Source: an uncultured Rubrobacteraceae bacterium (lineage in GTDB: Bacteria > Actinomycetota > Rubrobacteria > Rubrobacterales > Rubrobacteraceae). Taken from it: a stretch of DNA of 9,459 bases. Both the position numbers and the translations under genes were made by a program. The number at the start of each line of letters is the position of its first letter. Position 1 is the first letter of the stretch. The notes beneath the pieces are model-generated. The model saw only the letters and a program-made list of their open reading frames with translations. It was not told the DNA's origin and searched no databases. The stretch is taken from assembly GCA_902806015.1 (NCBI GenBank), contig CADCUZ010000091.1, positions 1 to 9,459 of the forward strand, written 5' to 3'. Of the stretch, positions 1-8,424 are shown in pieces.

Positions 1-1145
1 GCCGCCGCGGGGCAGATGAAGGATCTCGGATTCTTCCCGAACTTAAGCTTCCAGCACCCCAATAGCCAGGAGCTGGCGGAGAAGCTGACCTAGATAGCGC
101 CGGGAGACCTCGATACGAGTTTCTTCGTCTCTTCGGGTTCGGAGGCGGTGGAGACGGCCATAAAGCTCGCCCGCCAGTACCACAAGGCCAACGGTGATGC
201 GGAGCGCTACAAGGTGATTTCGCGCAAGGTTGCCTACCATGGCACCACGCTCGGGGCTCTCTCCGCGACCGGACTTCCCGCCTTCAAGGCGCCGTTTGAG
301 CCGCTCTTGCAGGGTTTCGCGCACGTCCCGAACACTCACCAGGACCCGGAAGGTGCCGCTGATGCCATAGAGGAGGAGATGGATTCCGGACCGCCGGAGA
401 CGGTGGCGGCGGTAATCTTGGAGCCGGTGCAGAACGGCGGGGGGTGTCTGGTGCCGCCCGAGGGCTACTGGAAGCGGGTGCGCGAGATCTGCGACCGGCA
501 CGGAGTGTTGCTGATCTCCGACGGGGTGATCTGCGCGTTCGGGCGCTTGGGAGAGTGGTTCGGCGTCGAGCGCTTCGGGGCGGTCCCGGACATGACCACC
601 TTCGCCAAGGGAGTCACCTCCGGCTACTCGCCGATGGGCGGGTTCGTCGTGGGTCCGCGTATCACGAAAACCATGCGCGAGAACGTGTCGATGTTCATGC
701 ACGGCTCGACCTTCGGCGGCACCCGGTATCAGCGGCGGTGGCGCTAGAGAACATTAAGATCACCGAGCGCGAGAAGCTGCTGGACAACGTCCACGCCCTC
801 GAAGAGCACTTCGGCGACGAGCTGAAGAGGATGGCTGCCGAGCACTCGCTCGTAAGAGAAGTCCGAGGGATGGGGTTTTTCTGGGGAGTCGAGATCAGGA
901 CGGAGTGGCCCGACGGGCCCCCGATAACGGGGCAGGACTATCAGAAGTACTTCAAGGGCGTGCTTCCCCAGAGCCTCTTGAAGAACGGGCTCATTTGCCG
1001 CTTCGACGACAAGGAGGACCCAGTCATCCAGTACGCCCCGGCGCTCATTGCCGACCGGGAGGTCTTGAGCAGGATCGCCGAGATCACCCACCAGGCCCTC
1101 TCCGAGCTGGAGCATGAGATCAACCACCGGAGAAACCGGGGCTAG
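1..1145 (+). pseudogene. Class-III PLP-dependent aminotransferase, degraded and 5'-truncated by the window edge
   Basis: This is a relic of a fold-type I omega-aminotransferase, a family that moves an amino group from an amine, omega-amino acid or amino acid to a keto acid through PLP. Frame 1 from base 1 keeps the family landmarks: SGSEA (positions 133-147, phosphate contact), AYHG (232-243, ring stacking), the Asp contacting the pyridine nitrogen (520-522), and the PLP lysine in FAKGVTSGY (Lys codon 607-609). Three lesions are visible. TAG at 91-93 stands where GAG would give LTEIAPGDL. One C is missing near 720/721, where GGCGGC-ACCCG should be GGCGGCCACCCG, so frame 1 ends at 747 while the homologous C-terminus (HPVSAAVALENI onward) continues in frame 3 to TAG at 1143-1145. 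The usual Asp-Glu-Val motif reads Asp-Gly-Val (Gly codon 523-525). The gene is convergent with the transporter operon. Its exact substrate is unknown; beta-alanine, putrescine or taurine transaminases are all possible relatives. Confidence 0.88.
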
Positions 1146-1420
1146 GGTGGGGCCCCGGATCTAAGCACATCAGCATCAGCGAGCAGTTGACGGCGAGCAA
1201 GACTATCGCCCGCCTCCTCATCGACTGGTGCGGGTGGCAAAGCGCTTTCTCCGATAGTCCGTACCGTCGTCGTGGGCCACAAATAGGGACTCTGTTAAAA
1301 GGGACGCTCATTGCCGACCTGCTGAGCTCAACCTTTACGAGGCATGAGCGGTTTGGCCATTCTAGGCGGGACCGGTCACGGGGCCACCCATCTCAGCTGC
1401 ATCGTGTCTTATCGGGTTCA
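1146..1420. other. Spacer between convergent genes, no recognised content
   Basis: This 275-base gap separates the 3' ends of the aminotransferase pseudogene and the ATPase fusion gene. Short open frames cross it on both strands, but none has a recognisable motif or a good ribosome site. Two loopless palindromes are present (GGGGCCCC near 1150 and GACCGGTC near 1370), but no stem followed by a T-run that would make a convincing terminator for either gene. The less GC-rich stretch around 1270-1340 could be remnant mobile DNA; I cannot support that. Confidence 0.4.
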
Positions 1421-3508
1421 CTACTGTTTTCCATTCTCTTCGGGAAGACGAGGAGCCGCGCCGCGACGCTCGTTCGAAGGTCCTTCGGTGGCCCGTTGCA
1501 GTTCCCGCAGCTCTCCGGGTGGAATGTGGCAGCGATACTGATGCCCCTCGACGTCTTGCTGCCATGGTGGCGTCTCCTCGCGGCAAACGTCGCCCAGGAA
1601 GCGGGGGCAGCGGGTGTGAAACCGGCACCCTGAGGGCGGCTCGCTGGGGCTCGGCATCGCCCCGCCAAGCTTGACGTGCGGGCGCGGATCATCGAGGTCT
1701 TCGAGGGTCGTCATGGCCGAGAGGAGCGCCTCGGTGTAAGGGTGGTGCGGGGGCTCGAAGACCCCCCCGGCCGGACCGACGTCGACGAGCTGGCCGAGGT
1801 ACATGACGCCGATGCTGTCCGCGAGGTACCTGACGATGTTCAGGTCGTGGGAAATGAAGAGATAAGAGACCCCCCTGTCTGTCTGCACGTCTAGCAACAG
1901 GTTCAAGATGGCCGCCTGCACCGAGACGTCCAGGGCGCTGACCGGCTCGTCGCACAGGACGAGCGTTGGCTTCCCGGCGAAGGCCCGAGCGATGGCAACC
2001 CGTTGCTTGAGGCCTCCAGAGAGGGCCGAGGGGTGCACCTGCAGGTGCCGTGGCTCCAGCCGCACCGACGAGGCCAAGGCTTGCATCCGTCCCTCCTGCT
2101 CTCGACGACCCTTTATGCCAGCGAGCAGCCGCAAGGCGCGGCCCAGGATGCGCCGAACGGAGTGCCGCGGGTTCAGCGAGGTATCCGGGTTCTGGAAAAT
2201 CATCTGCACCTTGCGGCGCAGCTCGGCGTTGCGGCGGTGCTCGGCGGCGGAGAGTTTAAAGCCTTCCAGGGTGACATCGCCAGCCGAGGCGTCTACCAGC
2301 CCACTGAGGCACCTGGCCAGCGACGTCTTCCCGCTGCCCGACTCGCCGACGAGCCCAAACACCTCACCCCGCCGCACCTCGAAAGAGACGCCGGCCACCG
2401 CCTGAACGGAAGACCTCGACGACCCGTAGGTCTTCACGAGGTCCTCGACCCGAAGTAACACCGCCCCGTCTGACGGCAGAGATGCCGGTGTGGCTTCCTG
2501 CTCGCCCGGCGGTATCGTGAGCACCTCGTCGTGGTAGTGGCATCGACTGATCCGCCCGTTCCCCGTGCCGTAAGGTGGCGGCGGTTCGACGTGGCAGCGT
2601 TCCCGGGCGATGGGACAGCGGGGGGCGTAGACGCAGCCAGGCAGGTCGTCGCCCAGCGGAGGCAGCGAACCGGGGATGGGGTCCAGACGCAGAATGTCCT
2701 TGCGCATGCCCCGCCGGGGCACGCAGCGGAGGAGCCCCAGCGTGTAGGGGTGGCGCGGCAGGCGGAGGAGCTCATCGGACGGGCCTTCCTCGATGAGGCG
2801 CCCGGCGTAGAGAACGCCCACCCGTTCGCACACGCGGCCCACGACGGCGAGGTTGTGGCTGATGAACAAGATGGAGGTGTCGAAGTCGCTGCGCAGTTGC
2901 TCTACCAGATCAAGCACCTCGGCCTCGACGGTCGCGTCCAGGCCGGTGGTTGGCTCGTCCAGGACGAGCAACTCCGGATCAGTGGAGAGCGCCATGGCGA
3001 TCATGACCCGCTGCTGCTGCCCACCGGAGAGTTGGTGCGGGTAGCGCCTGAGGACCTTGCCGGGGTCCGTGATCCTGACTTTTTCGAGCATGGCACCCGC
3101 TTCTTTGAAGGCCGCCGTCTTGTCCATCCCGCGGTGCTGGCGGTACACCTCAGCGATCTGCGCCCCCACCCGCATCGAGGGGTTCAGGGCGCTGGCGGGA
3201 TCCTGGTATACCATCGCCATCCGGCTACCGCGCCAGCGGCGCAGCGTGGCCTCGTCGGCCCGCAGCAGGTCCTCGCCCGCGAAGGTTATCCGGCCGGCGT
3301 CCACGACGGCGTTCTGTGGAAGGTAGCGCATGAGCGCCATCGCCACCGTCGACTTGCCGCAGCCCGACTCGCCGACAAGTCCGTACGCTTCGCCAGGTCG
3401 AATCGAGAGCGTGAGTTCCTCTATCACGCGCAGCGGGCGCCCGCGCCGGAGGTAGCTGATCGTGAGCTCTTCGATGGCAACGGCCGCAAGGCCGTTCGCG
3501 ACGCTCAC
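1421..3508 (-). CDS. Fused peptide ABC transporter ATPase (DppD-DppF type)
   Basis: A 695-residue cytoplasmic protein carrying both ATPases of a dipeptide/oligopeptide importer in one chain; it powers the DppB-DppC pore. I choose GTG at 3508-3506, which overlaps the dppC stop (GTGA), although the frame stays open upstream inside dppC. Domain 1 has Walker A GESGCGKST (about residues 46-54), signature LSGGQ (160-164), Walker B LLVLDEP (180-186) and an H-loop His at 218. It is followed by a C-terminal oligo_HPY-type region with Cys 292, 298, 305 and 323. Domain 2 has Walker A GESGSGKTS (388-396), signature LSGGL (496-500, Leu in place of the usual Gln), Walker B LVLCDEP (516-522), His 554 and a second Cys set at 628, 634, 642 and 660. 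Such Cys quartets bind a [4Fe-4S] cluster in some DppD proteins; this is family knowledge, not shown here. The gene looks intact and is last in the operon. Confidence 0.93.
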   Translation of the reverse strand: MSVANGLAAVAIEELTISYLRRGRPLRVIEELTLSIRPGEAYGLVGESGCGKSTVAMALMRYLPQNAVVDAGRITFAGEDLLRADEATLRRWRGSRMAMVYQDPASALNPSMRVGAQIAEVYRQHRGMDKTAAFKEAGAMLEKVRITDPGKVLRRYPHQLSGGQQQRVMIAMALSTDPELLVLDEPTTGLDATVEAEVLDLVEQLRSDFDTSILFISHNLAVVGRVCERVGVLYAGRLIEEGPSDELLRLPRHPYTLGLLRCVPRRGMRKDILRLDPIPGSLPPLGDDLPGCVYAPRCPIARERCHVEPPPPYGTGNGRISRCHYHDEVLTIPPGEQEATPASLPSDGAVLLRVEDLVKTYGSSRSSVQAVAGVSFEVRRGEVFGLVGESGSGKTSLARCLSGLVDASAGDVTLEGFKLSAAEHRRNAELRRKVQMIFQNPDTSLNPRHSVRRILGRALRLLAGIKGRREQEGRMQALASSVRLEPRHLQVHPSALSGGLKQRVAIARAFAGKPTLVLCDEPVSALDVSVQAAILNLLLDVQTDRGVSYLFISHDLNIVRYLADSIGVMYLGQLVDVGPAGGVFEPPHHPYTEALLSAMTTLEDLDDPRPHVKLGGAMPSPSEPPSGCRFHTRCPRFLGDVCREETPPWQQDVEGHQYRCHIPPGELRELQRATEGPSNERRGAAPRLPEENGKQ

Positions 3509-4404
3509 TCTTCTACCGCCTGCAGGAGCCCGTCGGCCACGAGGTTGACCGCTACCACCAGCGTAGCCAGCGCGAGCGCTGGGAACAGCACCATCCATGG
3601 CGCCGCTTGCAAGTAGACGCGTCCTATCGAGATGGTGAGGCCCCAATCCGGCGACGGCTCCTGGATGCCAAGCGAGAGAAAAGACAGCGTGGCTGACGTA
3701 AAGATCGCGTACCCAAGCCTGATGGTCGCCTCGACGGCTATAGGCGACAGGATGTTGGGCAGGATCTCCGAGATCATGATGTAGAGTCCCGACTCACCGC
3801 GCAGACGGGCCGCGGCCACATATTCGCGCTCCCGCTCGGAGAGCACCGCCGAACGTACGGTCCGGGCGACGATGGGGGTGAAGACGACCCCGATCACGAG
3901 TATCACGTTCACCTTCGACGGTCCGAGGACGGAGAGCACGAGCACGGCGATGATAATGAGCGGGAACGCGAGCAGCGCGTCGACGACCCGCATGACGACG
4001 TCATCGACGCGGCCCCGGTAGTATCCTGTAACAAGCCCCACCGCGATGCCGCCCAGCATCCCTAGAGCTGTACCCAGGGGGGCTATCGTCAGCACGGAAC
4101 TCGCCCCTGCCAGGACGCGAGAGAGCACATCGCGCCCGAGGTTGTCGGTACCGAACCAGTGCTCGGCCGAAGGCGGTGTAAGGCTCGCCGTGGGGTCGAC
4201 GGCCTGCGGATCGTAGGGTACTACCACTTCCCAGAACAGAGCTATCAGCACCCAGAACAGCACAATGGCCACGCCCGTCAGGAAGGTCTTCGACGATGCC
4301 ATGGCAACAGCTAGGTCCCTGAAACGTTCTAAGCGGCCGGGAAGCTCCGCGGATGCCGCCTCGGCATCGACAACGGTAGCGGAGGCACCGCGTCTTTCGG
4401 TCAT
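3505..4404 (-). CDS. dppC: Peptide ABC transporter permease, DppC type
   Basis: A 299-residue inner-membrane permease, the second pore subunit of the importer. The ATG start overlaps the stop of the upstream permease gene by one base (TGATG), which indicates translational coupling. An N-terminal cytoplasmic stretch of about 40 residues precedes the first membrane segment (about 41-62). It is followed by the DppC hallmark GTDNLGRDVLSR (85-96), several further hydrophobic segments, and the EAA coupling loop (about 194-218, starting EYVAAARLRG and ending in ILP) that docks on the ATPase. Length and layout are normal for the OppC/DppC/NikC family. The 3' end overlaps the GTG start of the ATPase gene. 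The symbol denotes family membership; the substrate is not established. Confidence 0.93.
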   Translation of the reverse strand: MTERRGASATVVDAEAASAELPGRLERFRDLAVAMASSKTFLTGVAIVLFWVLIALFWEVVVPYDPQAVDPTASLTPPSAEHWFGTDNLGRDVLSRVLAGASSVLTIAPLGTALGMLGGIAVGLVTGYYRGRVDDVVMRVVDALLAFPLIIIAVLVLSVLGPSKVNVILVIGVVFTPIVARTVRSAVLSEREREYVAAARLRGESGLYIMISEILPNILSPIAVEATIRLGYAIFTSATLSFLSLGIQEPSPDWGLTISIGRVYLQAAPWMVLFPALALATLVVAVNLVADGLLQAVEE

Positions 4405-5396
4405 CAGCGGGGCACCCGGATGCGCGGGTTCAAGACGGCGTACAGCGAGTCGGCCACGAGGTTGGAGAGCATGAACAGAACGGCGACTACCAGGACCGTC
4501 GCCTCGAGGACGGGCAGGTCGTGCCCTATCGCGGAGTCGAGCAGCAGCTTGCCGATGCCAGGGTAGTTAAAAAGAGTCTCGATGACCACGAGACCCCCGA
4601 ACAGGTAGCCGACCTGCACGCTGACGACGCTGATCGTCGGCAGCAGGGCGTTGCGCAAGACGTGTCGCCAGATCAGCGTCCGGCGGGGCAGGCCCTTCAG
4701 GACCGCGGTGCGGACGTAATTGGAGTCGAGCGCCTCCACCGTCCCTGCCCGGGCCATGCGGGCGATGTAGCCGAAGAGCACGAGCACAAGTGGGATGCAA
4801 GGCAGGAGGAACTGGCGTACCACGTCGACCGGGTTGGCCGACGGTACCTCCGAAGATACGGGGAACCAGCCCAACTGTACGGCGAAGATGACGAGCACGA
4901 CTACCCCGGCGACGAACTCGGGCAGCGCGATCAACGACAGCCCGGTAACGGAGATTACCCGGTCGATCGGACCGTCACGGTGCAGGGCGGCGAGTACGCC
5001 CAGACCTATAGATACCGGCACGACCAACACCAGGGCGAAAGCGCCGAGATAGATAGAGTTGATCATCCTCTCGACCACCAGCGGCCTCACCGGCGTGTCG
5101 AGCAAGTAAGACTTTCCCCAATCCCCGGTGACGAAGTCGCTCGACCAGCCTGCGTAGCGCACGGGGAGCGGACGGTCCAGCCCGAGCTCCCGGTTGAGCT
5201 GAGCGACCTGTTTGTTGGTGGCGAAAGGCCCCAAGATAGTGCGTCCAACGTCGCCTGGTAACACCTCGGCAACGGCGAACACCACGATCGAGACGAGGAT
5301 CAAGGTGATCGCGCTGAGCCACAGCCTCCTCAGCAGGAACCGGCCCACGGCCCCCCCGCCGTAGCGACGCCATACCCGAGCGGATCGAAGGCTCAT
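4404..5396 (-). CDS. dppB: Peptide ABC transporter permease, DppB type
   Basis: An inner-membrane permease of 330 residues from the ATG at 5396-5394, which overlaps the stop of the binding-protein gene (ATGA). The protein has the typical DppB opening RFLLRRLWLSAITLILV (first membrane segment about residues 28-44), an LPGD motif after it, about six membrane segments in all, an EAA loop at about 226-254 (NYVRTAVLKG to LLP), and the family ending NPRIR. A shorter start at GTG 5348-5346 is a real alternative. It would place RFLLRR at the very N-terminus, as is usual for DppB, and the dppB-like relic near 8543 has ATG at exactly this codon. The gene lies between the binding protein and DppC, and with DppC forms the translocation pore. 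No lesions are seen. Confidence 0.92.
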   Translation of the reverse strand: MSLRSARVWRRYGGGAVGRFLLRRLWLSAITLILVSIVVFAVAEVLPGDVGRTILGPFATNKQVAQLNRELGLDRPLPVRYAGWSSDFVTGDWGKSYLLDTPVRPLVVERMINSIYLGAFALVLVVPVSIGLGVLAALHRDGPIDRVISVTGLSLIALPEFVAGVVVLVIFAVQLGWFPVSSEVPSANPVDVVRQFLLPCIPLVLVLFGYIARMARAGTVEALDSNYVRTAVLKGLPRRTLIWRHVLRNALLPTISVVSVQVGYLFGGLVVIETLFNYPGIGKLLLDSAIGHDLPVLEATVLVVAVLFMLSNLVADSLYAVLNPRIRVPR

Positions 5397-7048
5397 CCCG
5401 AGAGCCACACCGGCGACATGTCTAGCATAACGGTTGGCCCCTCGGCTAGGCCTTGTACGTTCTGCACTGTGGGGCGAATTCCATCAACCCAATAGGGAAT
5501 GACCGAGGGCGTCTCCTCCTGTTGGAGCCTGGCGGCCTGCGTGGCCAGCTCCCTGCGGCGCTGCTCGTCGAGCTCGCCGTCGAACCGGCGCACCAGGTCG
5601 TCGTACTCCTCGTTGCACCAGTGCGCCGAGTTCCAGATGCCCTCGCACAGGTACGCCGGCGCGATAGTCTGGCTGGCGGTTCCCCGCGCTGCCCAATCCA
5701 CTATGCCCAGCGGCACCTCGAGCCACGGCTGGTTGTCGCCGGAGCCGTAGTACTCAGCCTGGGGTAGTATGTTGAGCGACACCTTGATCCCCGCCTTCTT
5801 GCACTGCTCCTTGAGCGTCACCGCATACTGCGGGATCTCGAGATAACGCTCCGTGGTCAACTCCACGTCTAGGCCACCCGAGTGCCCGGCTTCGGCAAGG
5901 AGCTTCTTTGCCTTGTCGTAGTCCTGGGACCGCTGCGGTACGGCTCCGTCCGGGGGGGAGGAGGAATAGACGGGCGCGAACGCGTGGTCGTTGCCGGGGT
6001 CACCCTTGCCGTCGAGCAGACCCTGCACGAGCGCCGGACGGTCCAGGCACAGCGCGAACGCCTGGCGTACCCGCTTGTCGTCGAAGGGCGCTTTGTCTAC
6101 CCGCATGTGCATGGCCCGGTAGCTGCTCTCCGAGGCTGTCAGGATGGAGATATTCGGATCAGCGAATAGCGCCTGCGAGCCCTGGTAGGGTAGCCCGGGG
6201 ACGAGGTCGATCTCACCACCCTGCAGTGCCAGCACGAGGGGGGGGTTGTCGTCGTAGTAGCTGGCCTCGACGCCGTCCATGTAGGGCTTGTCCTTGTCCC
6301 AGTAATCGGGGTTATTGACGAAGGTGGCGCCCTGCTTGGGCCGGTACTCCTTCAAGACGTACGGTCCCGTCCCGATGTTGCCCTTGGTGAAGGTGCCTAT
6401 CTCGTAGTTCTTGGGCAGGATCAGCGCGTTGTAGTTGAACGGCGACACGAGATACGGGAAGTCGGCGTAGGGACGGTCAAGGTGGAAGCGGACCGTCTTA
6501 TCGTCGACCTTTTCCGTCTTCTCGTACGACAGGATGCCCGTAAAGGTCCCCAGGGCGGCTGACTCGTTTTCGGGGTTGGTGAGACGGTCGAAGGTGGCCA
6601 CAACGTCGTCGGCGGTCATGGTCGAGCCGTCATGGAACTTGACCCCCTCGCGAAGGGTGAAGGTCCACTCCTTGGCCCCCGCTCCCGGCTCCCACTTCGT
6701 CGCCAGCATCGGCGCCAGCGAGTAGTCTGGCCTCGCGAAGCACAGTGCCTCTGCGCAGACCTGCGTCGTAGCTTGAGCGCCGCCGCTAAACAGCGTCACC
6801 GGGTCGGGGTCCGAAGTCGGCACGATGAGGCCCAGGCGGGCGGTCCCTCCCCTGCGTACGGGCCCGGCGGGCGCCTGTTTCTGGCTTTCTTGCTCGCCGC
6901 CTGAGCCGCAGGCGGCCAGCAGCGAGCTCGCGGCCGACAGAGTCAACCCGGCGACGGTCGCCCGCCGCAGGAACTCCCGCCGGCTCAGGCGGCCGGCTCG
7001 CCGCTCCTCGTACAGGTGGTATGCGTAATCGTTCGCGTCCCTTCCCAA
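5393..7048 (-). CDS. Peptide/nickel-type ABC substrate-binding lipoprotein (SBP_bac_5)
   Basis: A 551-residue extracytoplasmic binding protein that captures the solute and delivers it to DppBC. The start is TTG at 7048-7046, a few bases after the purine-rich ribosome site AAAGGAAGG; no ATG fits. The N-terminus has a twin-arginine motif SRREFLRR (Arg 23 and 24), a hydrophobic core, and the lipobox LAAC with Cys 47 as the lipidated residue. This points to folded export by Tat and membrane anchoring, common in actinomycete binding proteins. The family 5 signature region (about 127-155, EWTFTLREGVKFHDGS then TADDVV) is clear. Length is normal and the gene is intact. It starts 28 bases after the M20 stop and overlaps dppB by four bases. 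Family members bind oligopeptides, nickel chelates, sugars or opines, so the ligand is unknown. Its M20 neighbour favours a peptide or N-acyl amino acid (inference). Confidence 0.93.
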   Translation of the reverse strand: MGRDANDYAYHLYEERRAGRLSRREFLRRATVAGLTLSAASSLLAACGSGGEQESQKQAPAGPVRRGGTARLGLIVPTSDPDPVTLFSGGAQATTQVCAEALCFARPDYSLAPMLATKWEPGAGAKEWTFTLREGVKFHDGSTMTADDVVATFDRLTNPENESAALGTFTGILSYEKTEKVDDKTVRFHLDRPYADFPYLVSPFNYNALILPKNYEIGTFTKGNIGTGPYVLKEYRPKQGATFVNNPDYWDKDKPYMDGVEASYYDDNPPLVLALQGGEIDLVPGLPYQGSQALFADPNISILTASESSYRAMHMRVDKAPFDDKRVRQAFALCLDRPALVQGLLDGKGDPGNDHAFAPVYSSSPPDGAVPQRSQDYDKAKKLLAEAGHSGGLDVELTTERYLEIPQYAVTLKEQCKKAGIKVSLNILPQAEYYGSGDNQPWLEVPLGIVDWAARGTASQTIAPAYLCEGIWNSAHWCNEEYDDLVRRFDGELDEQRRRELATQAARLQQEETPSVIPYWVDGIRPTVQNVQGLAEGPTVMLDMSPVWLSG

Positions 7049-7076
7049 GATCCTTCCTTTCCCTGAGTGCCTAAAA

Positions 7077-8405
7077 CTATCTCACATCAGCGGCTTTCGA
7101 GGCTTCTTTGCAGAAGCGCAGGGCAGCGATCGCCAGCGCCTGCGCGCCGTGGACGAGGCTGTCGATCAGTACATGCTCGTCGACAGCGTGAGCCAATATG
7201 CTGTCACCCGGGCCGAAACAGATCGAGGGCGTACCGGAGTGCGTGAACGTGGCGCCGTCGACCCAGCCTGTGCCCGCAAGTTGGCCGGTCCGGCCGATAT
7301 CCGCGCCAGCGGCGAGCATCGTTTGGGCGATTGGTTCTTCAGCAGAGATCTCGGCGGCCGGGACCCCGCCGGTCGCCCACTCTATCGTTGGTGGGTTCTC
7401 TGCCAGCCAGGCGTCTGACTCGGCCGCGCGCTCGATCCGGTCGACGATCTCGGCTTGGACAGCGGTGCCCCAGCCATCCTCATCGGCTTGCGCCGGCAGG
7501 TAGCCAACGTGGTAGGAGAGGCGGCAGGAAGAGGGATAGCTGACTACCCACTGACCGCCTGAGATCTCGGCCGTGATGATGTGACCTGGTGAGAGGTACG
7601 GATGCTGGTACTCGGGCCGCCCGTGCCACTCCTCCTGGAGGCGGTCGAGCGCCTCACGGATGACATCAGCCTTGTCGATCGCGTTGACTGCGCCCCCGGC
7701 CTTCCAGTGCGGCTGCTCGATGCTGACGTGTCCTGCGCGTCCCGGGACGGTGATCGTCGGCAAGAGGGAGCCGCTGCATGCGATCGCGACGTCGAACAAT
7801 GTGGACTCCGTGACGATGGCGGCGTCGGCGCGCACGCCGTGGTTGACCGCGGCGACCCCGCCGGCACCCGTGGACTCCTCGTCGGTGACGGTGCAGACGA
7901 CGAGGTCGCCCGCGAGCCGCAAGCCAAGAGAGGCCAAAACCTCGGCGGCGAAGACCATCGCTGCTATGCCGCCCTTCATGTCAACGGCGCCGCGTCCGTA
8001 GAGGTTGCCCCCTCGTACCTGGGCTCGGAAGGGGTCGCTAGTCCACTCTTCGCGGGGGTCCGCCGGGACCACGTCGATGTGGCCGTTGAGGAGGAGGCTC
8101 CGACCATCTCCTGCTCCCGGGAACCGAGCGGCCATTTGAGGGCGACCGTCGAAGCGAAGGCCGGGAGGGGCGAGCCGGCTCCCGGCCACGTCCTCGGGCC
8201 TCGGTTCCCACACCTCGGTCTCGGCGCCGGCCGCGCGCAGGCGCTCGGCCAGGTACTCCTGGAAATCAGCCTCCTCGCGGGGAGGATCGTCGAGATCGCG
8301 CAAGATCGTGTCGAAGGTGATCAGACTGGTAGCTAGAGCCACGAGCTCGTCGCGGCGCCGCTCGATCTCCTCCGTTACGAGCCTTTCACTCTCCGTCAAG
8401 CTCAC
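7077..8405 (-). CDS. M20-family metallopeptidase (ArgE/DapE/CPG2-like deacylase)
   Basis: A 442-residue cytoplasmic zinc amidohydrolase from GTG at 8405-8403. The family removes acyl groups or terminal residues from N-acyl amino acids, dipeptides or carbamoyl amino acids. The catalytic set is complete: GHIDVV (metal His 109, Asp 111), [10 protein letters not shown] (bridging Asp 142), TDEEST (general base Glu 176, metal Glu 177), a third metal acid in VTES (Glu 200), and a late His in LAHAVDEH (His 406). GAGGAA lies about 12 bases before the chosen GTG, a rather long spacing. An earlier in-frame GTG is at 8417, and the frame stays open to ATG 8543 through a deletion scar, so a longer product is possible. 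It is the first gene of the transporter operon and probably hydrolyses the imported compound. ArgE and DapE are poor functional guesses because the gene sits with a transporter rather than biosynthesis genes. Confidence 0.9.
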   Translation of the reverse strand: MSLTESERLVTEEIERRRDELVALATSLITFDTILRDLDDPPREEADFQEYLAERLRAAGAETEVWEPRPEDVAGSRLAPPGLRFDGRPQMAARFPGAGDGRSLLLNGHIDVVPADPREEWTSDPFRAQVRGGNLYGRGAVDMKGGIAAMVFAAEVLASLGLRLAGDLVVCTVTDEESTGAGGVAAVNHGVRADAAIVTESTLFDVAIACSGSLLPTITVPGRAGHVSIEQPHWKAGGAVNAIDKADVIREALDRLQEEWHGRPEYQHPYLSPGHIITAEISGGQWVVSYPSSCRLSYHVGYLPAQADEDGWGTAVQAEIVDRIERAAESDAWLAENPPTIEWATGGVPAAEISAEEPIAQTMLAAGADIGRTGQLAGTGWVDGATFTHSGTPSICFGPGDSILAHAVDEHVLIDSLVHGAQALAIAALRFCKEASKAADVR

Positions 8406-8424
8406 GCTGCTTCTCACTTCCTCT

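Noticed and set aside
43..702. Minus-strand open frame (219 codons) opposite the aminotransferase
   Set aside because: Arg/His-rich shadow without domain features. The plus-strand frame has unmistakable aminotransferase motifs.
1285..1310. GACTCTGTTAAAAGGGAC, resembling some insertion-element ends
   Set aside because: No inverted partner or transposase fragment was found in the spacer, so it is only a resemblance.
1187..1633. Plus-strand open frame of 148 codons across the spacer and the end of the ATPase gene
   Set aside because: Its second half is antisense to the ATPase fusion, composition is Arg/Ser-rich as in shadow frames, and no motif or ribosome site supports it.
2531..3616. Long plus-strand open frame (361 codons) opposite the ATPase gene
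   Set aside because: It is the antisense shadow of a clearly real ABC ATPase; such long antisense frames are expected at high GC.
4521..5261. Plus-strand open frame (246 codons) opposite dppB
   Set aside because: Hydrophilic Asp/Glu/Arg/His-rich mirror of a membrane-protein gene, with no recognisable content.
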